Positions 55,301 through 56,361 of a DNA stretch of 64,000 nt are shown piece after piece. The DNA comes from Ailurus styani. Taxonomy: Eukaryota; Chordata; Mammalia; Carnivora; Ailuridae. The stretch spans positions 1,002,174 through 1,066,173 of the forward strand of contig LNAC01000136.1 of the NCBI GenBank assembly GCA_002007465.1. Direction: 5' to 3'. The notes beneath the pieces were generated by a model. It saw only the letters and a program-made list of their open reading frames with translations. It did no database searches and was not told where the DNA came from. The position numbers and the translations under genes are program-made. The first letter of the stretch is position 1; the number at the start of each line of letters is the position of its first letter.

Positions 55301-55445
55301 CATGGGCTTTAACTGTGCATTTACATTAAAACAAGGAACTTCCTGGTACCACTCCCAAGATAAATTTCGCTCAACAATCACCTCAAGATTTAATGGTAAT
55401 AGCAGATCTAATACTTCATGGTATGCATCATCAATAAATTGAGTC
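3994..55445 (-). CDS. VPS13A: VPS13A (chorein), internal part of the gene: 20 exons, both ends missing
   Basis: VPS13A is a rod-shaped bridge-like lipid-transfer protein that moves glycerolipids between membranes at ER-mitochondria and ER-lipid droplet contacts and partners with the scramblase XK. Loss in humans causes chorea-acanthocytosis (established knowledge). In the sequence, twenty minus-strand segments each end in a GT donor, start after an AG acceptor and join in phase into about 1,202 codons with no stop. Peptides such as [35 protein letters not shown] and [16 protein letters not shown] match my memory of human VPS13A, more closely than VPS13C. The exons cover the late rod and the VAB domain. 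The start codon, N-terminal chorein domain and C-terminal ATG2-C/PH region are outside the window. VPS13C is the main alternative; a protein alignment would settle it. Confidence 0.88.
4361..4541 (-). mobile_element. Can-SINE, reverse, old type
   Basis: A reversed tail and GAGCCACCCAGGCGTCTCC head complement are present. The target-site duplication is TTTTTGAAACTT. It is 238 bp upstream of exon t in the transcript direction. Confidence 0.85.
4542..4982. other. Intron, nothing recognised
   Basis: This is AT-rich sequence with scattered stops in all frames and no repeat family that I can identify. Confidence 0.5.
4997..5174 (+). mobile_element. Can-SINE, older GGTTAAGC type
   Basis: The head GGGTGCCTGGGTGGCTCGG, a TC tract and AAATAAATAAAATCTT tail are present. 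The target-site duplication is AAAAATAAGATTGG. Confidence 0.9.
5428..5546 (+). mobile_element. Diverged tRNA-derived SINE, short
   Basis: TGGCACCAGGTTGGCTCAGC, CTTGACCTCAAAGTCCTGAG and an A-rich tail are recognisable. It lacks the TC tract and is more diverged than its neighbours, so it is an older Can-SINE or a tRNA-Lys relative. Confidence 0.7.
5614..5817 (+). mobile_element. Can-SINE, young
   Basis: The full head, CTCAGCAGGGAGCCTGCTTC, a TC tract and a tail are present. The target-site duplication is AAAAAAACCTTGAAT on both sides. Confidence 0.93.
5833..7380. other. Intron, mostly unique, possible ancient repeat at about 6830-7220
   Basis: There is no gene. From 6830 the sequence (GGGAGAGACAGGATTATG, CTCTGGTGGCAAATGGAGGA) vaguely recalls an ancient interspersed repeat, but I cannot name the family. 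Confidence 0.4.
7381..7556 (-). mobile_element. Can-SINE, reverse, strongly diverged
   Basis: TTTATTTATTTGACAGAGGG starts the reversed tail and CCACCCAGGAGCCCC ends the reversed head. The body is heavily substituted, indicating age. Confidence 0.75.
7633..7823 (+). mobile_element. Can-SINE, young
   Basis: The full head with GGGTTAAGCCTCTGCC, a TC tract and a tail are present. The target-site duplication is AAATCTAGTGTTC on both sides. Confidence 0.93.
7837..8974. other. Intron, nothing recognised
   Basis: This is 1.1 kb of AT-rich unique sequence with no exon-like segment and no repeat family that I can name. Confidence 0.5.
8975..9125 (+). mobile_element. L1 ORF2 3'-end fragment
   Basis: CACTAATCATCAGAGAAATG CAAATTGAAATCACAATGAG and GGTGCAGCCACT match the conserved end of L1 ORF2. 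It is truncated at both ends. Confidence 0.85.
9152..9330 (-). mobile_element. Can-SINE, reverse, diverged
   Basis: A reversed tail (GGTTTTATTTGAGAGAGAGC) and a decayed head complement (GAGCCACTCAGGTACTCC) are present. Confidence 0.8.
9364..9556 (+). mobile_element. Can-SINE close to exon s
   Basis: The head is GGGGCACCTGGGTGGCCCAG and the tail AAATAAACAAATAAAAATC. The target-site duplication is AATCACCATAAAG / AATCATCATAAAG. Its tail ends about 75 bp past the exon s donor. Confidence 0.92.
9632..9765 (-). CDS. VPS13A: VPS13A exon s (134 nt), VAB repeat 6
   Basis: This exon has 44 codons plus AG, which with the first T of the next exon gives serine. [40 protein letters not shown] and QYNQ are visible. 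INHTK carries the asparagine of VAB repeat 6. The acceptor is CCTAG after a T-run and the donor GTAAGA. Confidence 0.94.
10134..10164. repeat. CAGA/CA microsatellite abutting a splice donor
   Basis: The plus strand reads (CAGA)n then (CA)n, ending at ACGACCCACCTC. On the transcribed minus strand the intron begins GTGGGTCG followed by TG and TCTG repeats, so the repeat starts within 8 bases of the exon r donor. Confidence 0.9.
10172..10300 (-). CDS. VPS13A: VPS13A exon r (129 nt), VAB domain
   Basis: This exon has 43 whole codons: [43 protein letters not shown]. The acceptor is GTTTTAG. The donor GTGGGT lacks the usual A at +3 and is followed at once by a TG/TCTG repeat in the intron, which may make this exon's recognition sensitive to UG-binding proteins (inference). 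Confidence 0.93.
10301..12000. other. Intron, nothing firmly recognised
   Basis: This is unique-looking intronic DNA. Short open frames at 10432-10662 and 10866-11066 show no protein family and no splice-site support. Confidence 0.5.
12000..13150 (+). mobile_element. L2 LINE fragments, ancient
   Basis: Pieces such as TCTGCTCAAATATGAATCCT, CACAGGGACTTGTGG and the terminal ATATTCGTTAATGAATAA resemble the L2 3' end, and GATCCTTCTGTCTCTAATGC resembles its body. They are collinear but diverged. Confidence 0.6.
13205..13855 (+). mobile_element. Ancient L1/HAL1 ORF1-region fragment
   Basis: GACAAACTGGTGGCATTTGC, GCTCTGAAGGAAAATCTAAAG and the preceding A-rich stretch parallel the end of L1 ORF1. 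A 74-codon open frame at 13577-13801 is a relic of it. Family assignment is tentative. Confidence 0.5.
14338..14484 (-). CDS. VPS13A: VPS13A exon q (147 nt), VAB repeat 5
   Basis: This exon has 49 whole codons: [49 protein letters not shown]. The asparagine of ENKSKYHI fits VAB repeat 5. The acceptor is TTTAG and the donor GTGAGT. Confidence 0.95.
14604..14708 (-). CDS. VPS13A: VPS13A exon p (105 nt), VAB domain
   Basis: This exon has 35 whole codons, [20 protein letters not shown] then [15 protein letters not shown]. The acceptor is TCCTAG and the donor GTGAGT. It forms strands between VAB repeats 4 and 5 and is separated from exon q by only 119 bp, the shortest intron in the window. Confidence 0.95.
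14846..15038 (-). mobile_element. Can-SINE, reverse, between exons o and p
   Basis: AAGATTTTATTTATTTGCCT to GAGCCACCCAGGTGTCCC, with target-site duplication TAAATTCTAATCTTTTT. It occupies almost half of the 461-bp intron without touching either splice site. Confidence 0.93.
15170..15565 (-). CDS. VPS13A: VPS13A exon o (396 nt), VAB repeat 4
   Basis: This is the longest exon here, 132 whole codons. [20 protein letters not shown] is followed by [60 protein letters not shown] and [20 protein letters not shown] supplies the repeat asparagine. The acceptor is ATTACAG and the donor GTAAGT. Few differences from the human protein as I recall it indicate strong constraint. Confidence 0.96.
15655..15850 (+). 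mobile_element. MIR SINE
   Basis: GAGTTCTAACTCTGCCAACTG, TATAAAATGGTATAAATGAT and CTACTGAGAGGATAAAATTA follow the MIR core and 3' portion in order. Confidence 0.7.
16415..16660 (+). mobile_element. MIR SINE
   Basis: ATGCATTATCTAATTTGATT, CTATTTTACAGATTAGGACA and AGAGCTAGGATTCAACCTC match the MIR consensus in order, ending near CAGTATCTGCC. Confidence 0.85.
16888..17319 (+). mobile_element. Tigger1-derived MITE with terminal inverted repeats
   Basis: It starts CAGGCCTACCTCAGAGATAC and ends GTGAGGTATGCCTG, partial inverse copies of each other, flanked by TA on both sides as expected for a pogo/Tigger target duplication. The 432-bp interior joins the two ends of Tigger1 (CTTGGTTTCCCAATGCATAT and GTTTTGAAATATTGTGAGAA) with the transposase region deleted. 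Confidence 0.88.
17320..17717. other. Intron, nothing recognised
   Basis: This is AT-rich sequence leading to the exon n donor at 17717, with no repeat identified. Confidence 0.5.
17718..18000 (-). CDS. VPS13A: VPS13A exon n (283 nt), VAB repeat 3 / SHR-binding region
   Basis: One base completes arginine, then 94 codons follow: [20 protein letters not shown], an acidic and then lysine-rich stretch ([12 protein letters not shown]), then [20 protein letters not shown] and [14 protein letters not shown]. The asparagine of LRNLLPY fits VAB repeat 3. The [12 protein letters not shown] block is the most conserved VPS13 signature. The donor GTATTC is weak. Confidence 0.95.
18001..19062. other. Intron, nothing recognised
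   Basis: Here the 1-kb stretch following exon n in plus coordinates (upstream in the transcript) is unique-looking and AT-rich. The open frame at 18168-18410 has no splice or family support. Confidence 0.5.
19064..19436 (+). mobile_element. L1 3' end interrupted by the assembly gap
   Basis: Before the gap stands GGAAACAAACTGAGGGCTGT and a G-run; after it, TGAAACAAATACATTATATG TTAATAAAATAAAA, which are the inner and terminal parts of a carnivore L1 3' UTR. Degenerate duplications ACTTAATTTCCTC and AGTTAATTTTCTC flank it. Confidence 0.75.
19102..19389. other. Assembly gap (288 N)
   Basis: This run of N follows a G-rich stretch (GGGCGGGGGGGGGGCG). Open frames crossing it are artefacts of translating N. 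Confidence 0.99.
19626..19686. repeat. (TA)n microsatellite
   Basis: About 30 AT units end with an ambiguous base at 19687, which suggests length uncertainty in the assembly. Confidence 0.97.
19822..20040 (+). mobile_element. Can-SINE
   Basis: The body from GCCTGGGTGGCTCAGTTGG to a CT tract, AAATAAATAAATAAAATC tail and a second A-run containing an N at 20014. The target-site duplication is AGAAACGCAAG. Confidence 0.9.
20279..20459 (-). mobile_element. Can-SINE, reverse
   Basis: AAAGATTTTATTTATTTACTT to GAGCCACCTAGGGACCC. The duplication CAACTATT is seen on both sides. Confidence 0.9.
20470..20805 (+). mobile_element. L2 LINE 3'-end fragment
   Basis: Sequence ending AATATTTGTTAAATGAATTA, after CACAGTGCCTTATACACAGA, matches the L2 terminus. 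The upstream CTCTTTACCTTCGTTCATGC is also L2-like. Confidence 0.7.
21162..21358 (+). mobile_element. Can-SINE, young
   Basis: The full-length element has target-site duplication AGAAGTTTTGAAACA at 21147-21161 and 21359-21373. Confidence 0.95.
21374..22018. other. Intron, nothing recognised
   Basis: This is unique AT-rich sequence. The overlapping open frames at 21569-21792 on both strands have no family or splice support. Confidence 0.5.
22034..22228 (+). mobile_element. Can-SINE, young
   Basis: The full-length element has the GGTTAAAGCC head variant and target-site duplication AAAATGTTTTCTA on both sides. Confidence 0.95.
22650..22753 (-). CDS. VPS13A: VPS13A exon m (104 nt), VAB repeat 2
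   Basis: This exon has 34 codons plus CG, which with the next A gives arginine. It opens [20 protein letters not shown], whose asparagine fits the VAB repeat signature, and continues [14 protein letters not shown]. The acceptor is TTTCTCAG. The donor is GTGATT, one of the weakest in the set. A 9-kb intron containing a near-complete L1 precedes it. Confidence 0.92.
22754..23565. other. Intron apart from the hairpin, nothing recognised
   Basis: This is AT-rich unique sequence upstream of exon m in the transcript, with no repeat family identified other than the inverted repeat annotated separately. Confidence 0.5.
23156..23230. repeat. Intronic inverted repeat (hairpin), 30-bp arms
   Basis: The left arm TGTATGCTGCTCATGGGATG followed by AGATACTCTC, and the right arm GAGAATATCTCATTCATCCC followed by ACGAGCAGCATATA, are reverse complements apart from a few mismatches and a 4-nt bulge. 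They are separated by an 11-nt loop (CACGCACTTTA). The length suits a precursor-miRNA-like stem or a small MITE. Confidence 0.85.
24112..24162 (+). repeat. 22-bp tandem duplication in the L1 5' UTR
   Basis: The unit CAGAGCAGCTCAGGTCTCCT CC occurs twice in a row, then the first eight bases again. It appears to be a local duplication within the element. Confidence 0.95.
25148..25372 (+). pseudogene. L1 ORF1 remnant (ORF1p RRM to C-terminal region)
   Basis: 74 open codons: [57 protein letters not shown]. The RNP-like IIGIPE and R-P-N-P-RR-T-PR motifs are those of L1 ORF1p, the RNA-binding chaperone needed for retrotransposition. It is cut off by stops on both sides, so it is inactive. Confidence 0.85.
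26811..27009 (+). mobile_element. Can-SINE, young, nested in the L1
   Basis: The full-length copy has an 18-bp target-site duplication AAAGAACACCAATACATG on both sides, so the L1 ORF2 sequence is interrupted cleanly. Confidence 0.95.
27258..27436 (+). mobile_element. Can-SINE, older, nested in the L1
   Basis: The head GGGTGCCTGGGTGGCTCAG with GTTAAGTGTCTGCC is of the older carnivoran type. The tail is short and the target duplication is unclear. Confidence 0.88.
30560..31425 (+). mobile_element. Old L1M: ORF2 piece plus 3' end, split by a SINE
   Basis: CAAAATCCAACATCCATTT, GATAAAAACTCAGTAAACTA and ACCTAAGAAAGGTCATCTAC are L1 ORF2. From about 31190 the sequence (TGAGTGAAAGAAGCCATACT, CTTCCTGGGGTGATAAATAC, TTGACCTCAATAAAGAC) is an L1M 3' UTR. 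The part between is shortened, so the copy is internally deleted or is two fragments. Confidence 0.75.
30638..30817 (-). mobile_element. Can-SINE, reverse, in the old L1M
   Basis: AAAGATTTTACTTATTCATT to GAGCCACCCAGGCGCCTC, with target-site duplication CCAACATCCATTT. Confidence 0.93.
31750..31910 (-). CDS. VPS13A: VPS13A exon l (161 nt), VAB domain
   Basis: Two bases complete threonine, then 53 codons follow: [38 protein letters not shown] and [10 protein letters not shown]. The last strand leads directly into repeat 2 in the next exon. The acceptor is CTTTTAG and the donor GTACAA, a weak match past GTA. The intron before it is only 305 bp. Confidence 0.94.
31911..32215. other. Short intron between exons k and l
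   Basis: There is no repeat or other feature besides the splice sites. Confidence 0.7.
32216..32471 (-). CDS. VPS13A: VPS13A exon k (256 nt), start of VAB domain, repeat 1
   Basis: This exon has 85 codons plus one base. [19 protein letters not shown] leads into [15 protein letters not shown], whose asparagine fits the invariant Asn of VAB repeat 1. [20 protein letters not shown] and SSKLFFILL follow. VAB repeats bind adaptors through Pro-x-Pro motifs (established for yeast Vps13). The acceptor is TATTAG and the donor GTAAGT. Confidence 0.94.
32639..32797 (-). CDS. VPS13A: VPS13A exon j (159 nt)
   Basis: This exon has 53 whole codons. It opens with the basic MKKKAKKA, then an acidic [10 protein letters not shown] stretch and the conserved [20 protein letters not shown] and [11 protein letters not shown]. 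The initial ATG is internal, not a start, because exon i runs into it in phase. The acceptor is TTTTAG and the donor GTGAGA. Confidence 0.94.
33386..33583 (+). mobile_element. Can-SINE, young
   Basis: The full-length copy has target-site duplication AAAAAGCTGGACA / AAAAAGTTGGACA. Confidence 0.94.
33597..33920. other. Intron, nothing recognised
   Basis: This is unique sequence with no exon or repeat family identified. Confidence 0.5.
33925..34320 (+). mobile_element. MIR SINE split by a Can-SINE
   Basis: TAGTCTCAGTTCCTTCTCAT before the insertion and TATCTAGAACAGTGTCTAGA ACACAATATATGTTAC after it are consecutive parts of MIR. Confidence 0.65.
34027..34222 (+). mobile_element. Can-SINE nested in MIR
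   Basis: The full-length copy has target-site duplication AAAAACTCAAACTTCA / AAAAACTGAAACTTCA. Confidence 0.94.
34502..34603 (-). CDS. VPS13A: VPS13A exon i (102 nt)
   Basis: This exon has 34 whole codons: [20 protein letters not shown], then [14 protein letters not shown]. The YYN...WEPLLEP motif is a hallmark of VPS13 proteins just before the VAB domain. The acceptor is CTCTAG and the donor GTATAT. Confidence 0.95.
34650..34970 (+). mobile_element. L2-like LINE fragment
   Basis: TTTCCTTAGTTCCTTATAGA and CTTTTAAGGATCTTTCCTTG suggest L2, diverged. No sharp boundaries are visible. Confidence 0.45.
34971..35722. other. Intron, nothing recognised
   Basis: This is AT-rich unique sequence next to the exon h donor. 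Confidence 0.5.
35723..36079 (-). CDS. VPS13A: VPS13A exon h (357 nt)
   Basis: This exon has 119 whole codons, phase 0 to 0. It begins [20 protein letters not shown], a VPS13-family signature closing one rod repeat. A variable acidic loop ([20 protein letters not shown]) follows, then the conserved [16 protein letters not shown] and [15 protein letters not shown] strands. The acceptor is CCCTTAG and the donor GTAAGT. Confidence 0.94.
36243..36433 (-). mobile_element. Can-SINE, reverse, next to the candidate cassette exon
   Basis: AAGATTTATTTTGAGAGAGA to GAACCAACCAGGTGCCC, with target-site duplication TAATTTCAATTT. It ends about 25 bp from the GTAAAT donor at 36459. Confidence 0.88.
36460..36528 (-). 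CDS. Candidate 69-nt in-frame cassette exon between VPS13A exons g and h
   Basis: Within the 676-bp intron there is a 69-nt segment with a pyrimidine-rich acceptor (TTCTTCTGTAG), a GTAAAT donor and 23 open codons, phase 0 at both ends: [20 protein letters not shown] then NIQ. Including it would insert 23 residues without breaking the frame. I do not recall this peptide in human VPS13A, and it would interrupt the conserved LTLK-VSP join. It may be an unused pseudoexon. A Can-SINE ends about 25 bp past its donor. Confidence 0.3.
36756..36848 (-). CDS. VPS13A: VPS13A exon g (93 nt)
   Basis: This exon has 31 whole codons in phase 0 at both ends, from [15 protein letters not shown] to [11 protein letters not shown]. 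The acceptor is TCCTAG and the donor GTAAGT. The next secure exon (h) opens VSPVIINT. The K-VSP junction is the arrangement I recall for the family, which matters for judging the extra candidate exon lying between them at 36460-36528. Confidence 0.92.
36849..37213. other. Intron, nothing recognised
   Basis: This is AT-rich unique sequence upstream of exon g in the transcript. Confidence 0.5.
37231..37431 (-). mobile_element. Can-SINE, reverse, first of a tandem pair
   Basis: AAAGATTTTATTTATTCATT to GAGCCACCCAGGCGCCC. It is bounded by AGATTTACTAAATAATT on the left and the shared middle ACTAAATAATT on the right. Confidence 0.95.
37443..37637 (-). mobile_element. Can-SINE, reverse, second of a tandem pair
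   Basis: It has the same orientation as its neighbour with small sequence differences (GGCTGAGAGG, CTCCTTGCTG). The right flank is the full 17-bp AGATTTACTAAATAATT at 37638-37654. Confidence 0.95.
37655..38130. other. Intron, no clear repeat
   Basis: There are no exon signals. It may include the start of the antisense MaLR-internal remnant that is clearer from about 38130. Confidence 0.4.
38130..39195 (-). mobile_element. MaLR internal sequence (MLT1/THE1-int-like), antisense
   Basis: CATTTTACTATGAACAATAA, GCAGCTTAGAAATCTCCTTAG, TTACAAGTTCTGCTTTCC and CACTGCCATTCC-type stretches are in the order of a MaLR internal region read in reverse. Its coding capacity has decayed; the short open frames at 38963-39234 are relics. 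Confidence 0.6.
39196..39570 (-). mobile_element. MaLR LTR (MLT1-like), antisense
   Basis: GTTTCCTACTGCTGCATAAC AAATTAGTACCCACC, AACACAAATTTATTATTTCC and CTTCATGGGTCAGGAATC are the reversed 3' portion of an MLT1-type LTR, contiguous with the internal part on its left. Confidence 0.65.
39788..39860. repeat. Intronic inverted repeat, 31-bp arms, perfect except one 6-nt insertion
   Basis: The left arm TACCATTATTCTAATAACAT then TAGCAAGATCAACTGGT, and the right arm ACCAGTTGCTAATGTTATTA then GAATAATGGTA, pair completely apart from a 6-nt insertion in the left arm. The loop is 5 nt (TACAT). No known element is recognised. Confidence 0.95.
39861..40620. other. Intron, nothing recognised
   Basis: The open frame at 40219-40488 has no splice sites or family similarity that I can see. 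It may be an old L2 piece. Confidence 0.4.
40637..40845 (+). mobile_element. Can-SINE, young, with a TTCG duplication
   Basis: The full-length copy has target-site duplication TATTACACTTCT-type (AAAATATTACACTTCT on the left). GCTTTCGTTCGGCTCAGG has four extra bases compared with its relatives. Confidence 0.94.
40862..41186. other. Intron, nothing recognised
   Basis: This is AT-rich unique sequence. Confidence 0.5.
41187..41382 (+). mobile_element. Can-SINE with a shortened head
   Basis: GGGGCACCTGGCTCACTTGG lacks several bases of the usual GGGTGGCTCAG. The body and the AAATAAATAAATAAATAAAA tail are normal. Confidence 0.88.
41395..41487 (+). mobile_element. L1 3'-end fragment
   Basis: CATCAAAAAGAATGAAATCT TGGCACTTGCAATGACATGG and AAGTGAAATAAGTCAGTCAG are the conserved end of L1 ORF2, cut short at the neighbouring LTR. 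Confidence 0.85.
41502..41822 (+). mobile_element. Probable solitary LTR of an endogenous retrovirus
   Basis: A 321-bp block begins TGCAGTCTTAG and ends TTTTAACA, with TATAAAG at about 41692, the polyadenylation signal TTAATAAAG at about 41768 and a T-rich 3' part. No gag, pol or env sequence adjoins. The family is not identified, and a flanking duplication is not convincing. Confidence 0.5.
41823..42256. other. Intron, nothing firmly recognised
   Basis: A second AATAAACTCTCTTGTATCC stretch near 41953 resembles an LTR 3' end, but nothing else supports it. Confidence 0.4.
42270..42475 (+). mobile_element. Can-SINE
   Basis: The head is GGGTGACTGGGTGGCTCAG, followed by a long (CT)n. The target-site duplication is AGAAGAAAAAACA on both sides. 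Confidence 0.93.
42831..43063 (-). CDS. VPS13A: VPS13A exon f (233 nt)
   Basis: Two bases complete valine, then 77 codons follow. Motifs are [40 protein letters not shown] and [15 protein letters not shown]. The NPEIVFVAD strand and the lysine-rich PAKRKGK loop are characteristic of VPS13 rods. The acceptor is TATTTAG and the donor GTGAGT. Confidence 0.93.
43064..43749. other. Intron between exons e and f
   Basis: No repeat or other feature is recognised. Confidence 0.5.
43750..43967 (-). CDS. VPS13A: VPS13A exon e (218 nt)
   Basis: One base finishes arginine, 72 codons follow, and a final G starts the valine completed in exon f. Motifs are [38 protein letters not shown] and [17 protein letters not shown]. 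The acceptor is TTTTCAG and the donor GTTAGT, a weaker version. It is part of the lipid-transfer rod. Confidence 0.92.
43968..44458. other. Intron between exons d and e
   Basis: No repeat or other feature is recognised. Confidence 0.5.
44459..44628 (-). CDS. VPS13A: VPS13A exon d (170 nt)
   Basis: This exon has 56 codons plus two bases (AG), which with the next exon's first A make arginine. Motifs are [20 protein letters not shown] and [16 protein letters not shown]. The acceptor is CCACAG and the donor GTAATA. Only 330 bp of intron separate it from exon c. Confidence 0.91.
44629..44958. other. Intron between exons c and d
   Basis: No repeat or other feature is recognised. Confidence 0.5.
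44959..45086 (-). CDS. VPS13A: VPS13A exon c (128 nt)
   Basis: The first two bases complete a glycine codon begun in exon b, then 42 codons follow: [20 protein letters not shown], then [20 protein letters not shown]. The acceptor is the less common CAAG after a T-run, and the donor is GTGAGT. Alternating polar and hydrophobic residues suit the beta strands of the rod. Confidence 0.9.
45285..45415 (+). mobile_element. MIR-like fragment
   Basis: CATTTCCATTTTTGTAAGGT GAGAATAAAAG to CTACCTGGTGCATAGT parallels the 3' half of MIR. Confidence 0.55.
45465..45660 (-). mobile_element. Can-SINE, reverse, young
   Basis: The full-length copy has target-site duplication CAAACAAGATATTTT on both sides. Confidence 0.95.
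46290..46337. repeat. TA/CA microsatellite
   Basis: TATATATACATATACACACA is followed by more CA units, inside the antisense old L1. Confidence 0.95.
46865..47059 (+). mobile_element. Can-SINE, older
   Basis: The head is GGGACACTTGGGTGACTCAA and the tail AATAAATAAAATCTT. The target-site duplication is AAAAGTTTTAGCT. Confidence 0.92.
48364..48515 (-). mobile_element. L1 3' tail fused to a SINE head, antisense
   Basis: In reverse it reads GTGCTATGGTGAATGCTGTG, CCTGATGATTCACAGACCTG, an A-rich stretch, then GGGGTGCCTGGGTGG (the Can-SINE 5' end) and a final A-run. The flanks ACATTTAATCTTTTTA at both ends form one target-site duplication around the whole composite. Confidence 0.8.
49226..49420 (+). 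mobile_element. Can-SINE, older
   Basis: The head is GGGATGCCTAGGTAGCTCAG. The target-site duplication is AAAAAGTAAAGTTCT on both sides. Confidence 0.93.
49440..49645 (+). mobile_element. Old L1M/HAL1 3'-end fragment
   Basis: TGGATTCATTACCTTATTCC, TTCAGTGTATGTGCAAATTT CAAG and a terminal A-rich stretch resemble an L1M 3' UTR. Confidence 0.5.
49646..50247. other. Intron, nothing recognised
   Basis: This is AT-rich sequence, T-rich on the plus strand. The open frame at 49582-49839 has no support. Confidence 0.4.
50263..50388 (+). mobile_element. Very short young L1 3'-end insertion
   Basis: GGTATGTGCTATGGTGAATG, GATTCACAGACCCGTACCCC, ATACATTGTATGTTAATAAA and an A-tail are the L1 terminal 120 bases. 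The target-site duplication is GAAATCTGACTATAG / GAAATCTTGACTATAG. Confidence 0.9.
50405..51905. other. Intron, unclassified, possibly ancient LINE
   Basis: 50600-51000 (TTTCTTCTATCATTTCTTTG AAAGATTC) is reminiscent of a reversed old LINE 5' region but not identifiable. The rest is unique. No exon is seen. Confidence 0.35.
51928..52144 (-). mobile_element. Can-SINE, reverse, beside the exon b donor
   Basis: The full-length copy has a T-rich left end. The target-site duplication GGAGGGCTAATTTTA lies at about 51912-51926 and 52147-52161, only 10 bp from the splice donor at 52171. Confidence 0.94.
52172..52325 (-). CDS. VPS13A: VPS13A exon b (154 nt), rod segment with glycine-rich linker
   Basis: This exon has 51 codons plus one base, with acceptor TTTCACAG and donor GTATGT. 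It opens with [20 protein letters not shown], then a low-complexity linker containing EEGGGGASP and NASHHFEG. The linker is likely a disordered loop, since VPS13 rods carry long surface loops (inference). A Can-SINE target-site copy ends 10 bp past the donor-proximal intron bases, see 51928-52144. Confidence 0.88.
52690..52830 (+). mobile_element. MIR fragment
   Basis: CATTTGAACCTCACAAAAGT CCTAGGTATAAAG and AAGCTGAGACTTAAATGG follow MIR order, diverged. Confidence 0.6.
52895..53320 (+). mobile_element. ERVL-type LTR remnant (MLT2-like)
   Basis: GATGGTTAATTCTATGTCAA CTTGGCTAAATCACAGG begins it and TTTCTCTGGACAACTAAAAT AC ends it, as in MLT2-type LTRs; the middle holds a CA repeat. Assignment is from memory. 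Confidence 0.5.
53222..53272. repeat. (CA)n microsatellite
   Basis: AAACACACACACATGCACAT and further CA units lie within the LTR-like block. Confidence 0.95.
53321..53640. other. Intron, nothing recognised
   Basis: This is AT-rich unique sequence. Confidence 0.5.
53640..54130. other. Unclassified GC-richer block
   Basis: About 490 bp is visibly richer in G and C than its surroundings, with CCTGCTGGCCCACAGAGATC and CCTCTCCCTGATCCCAGAGG. It has no long open frame, A-tail or terminal repeat that I can recognise. A degraded retrovirus-like or processed-pseudogene origin is possible. Confidence 0.35.
54170..54337 (+). mobile_element. Can-SINE, partly deleted
   Basis: The head GGGCACCTGGGTGGCTCGTC and a shortened middle (GGGGGTCCTGCATCAGGCTC) are followed by a TC tract and tail. 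Part of the central CTGGGATCGAG segment is lost. Confidence 0.88.
54740..55150 (+). mobile_element. L2-like LINE, 3' end
   Basis: CTTTAAATACCATCTAGATG CTGATGACTTTCAC, TTAATATATCCAACTGACTA, and later TAACACAGAGTAGTCATTCA AATGTTTGCTGCATGAATGG are in L2 order and orientation. Confidence 0.6.
55298..55445 (-). CDS. VPS13A: VPS13A exon a (148 nt), most 5' secure exon in the window
   Basis: The first base finishes a codon begun in the preceding exon (phase 2), then 49 codons follow and the exon ends in frame with GAG. Motifs include [18 protein letters not shown] and [18 protein letters not shown]. The acceptor is TTACAG and the donor GTAACT. It belongs to the lipid-transfer rod before the VAB domain. 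The exon supplying the split first codon may be the segment ending at 61269, whose last two bases AG would give arginine. Confidence 0.87.
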
Positions 55446-56345
55446 CTGTAAGTAGAAATAAAATTGTTTTGTTTCATATATACTCATAATAAAAATTTTT
55501 TAAATCTATCATTCTATATACAAATAATAAAAATCAATAATTTTTGTATGTAAAGAAAAATAAAGTCTATCCAGCCTCCCAAGTCAAAATGAGAGATATT
55601 CCATCCCACTGTGAATTTAGGTAACTTTCTCTGAGCTCAAGTATCCATGTGATAAAGAAATCAATCTTTAGCATAAGATTCGGCAGGATGTTAAAAAGTG
55701 CCAAAAATATGTAAGTTAGAGAGTAAACCCTTAAAATGAGGACTATCTCTACATAATTGGAAAACATAACATTATAGAAGACCTCATTATAAAAACAACT
55801 TAATTCACTCACTTAGGTATGGAGAATACCACATATCCCCTTAACTTGATAGCAAACCATATAGACCACATAAAATTTCTATTTCTGTGGATGAAAAACA
55901 GTTGAATATGGAAAATTTCATATTAAGTTGAACCATTATTTGCCTTTCCAAATATTTGTGAGGGTAGGACTGATACTCAGGAATGATGAAAACAGTAGGT
56001 TACTGAACCCATTTCAGGTAACAATGTGACCAGAGAAGCCTTTCACTGTACATTCAAGTGACAACTTCAAAGTGGTACTCCTTAATAATGTACTTATATT
56101 TTAACTGGCAATGAATTCCAAATCCTTCAACTAGGGTATGAAGCTATGACTTCAGAATTTTACCTTCACTTCACTTACTCAAGTAGAGAGAAATATGGAA
56201 GTCATCAGGGATCTCTCGAAATGCCTAGTATCATACCATTTTATGAATTAACTATAGAGTAACGCTATACTCGTGCATGCATGCTTGCAATCTCCACTTA
56301 ATGGGAATAAATTAGGAAATCTAAAAGGTCTATAAAGAATTTTTC
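55446..56345. other. Intron, nothing recognised
   Basis: An 81-codon open frame at 55567-55812 shows no splice sites or family. No repeats are identified. Confidence 0.5.
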
Positions 56346-56361
56346 AAGTGCAGTTTTTATT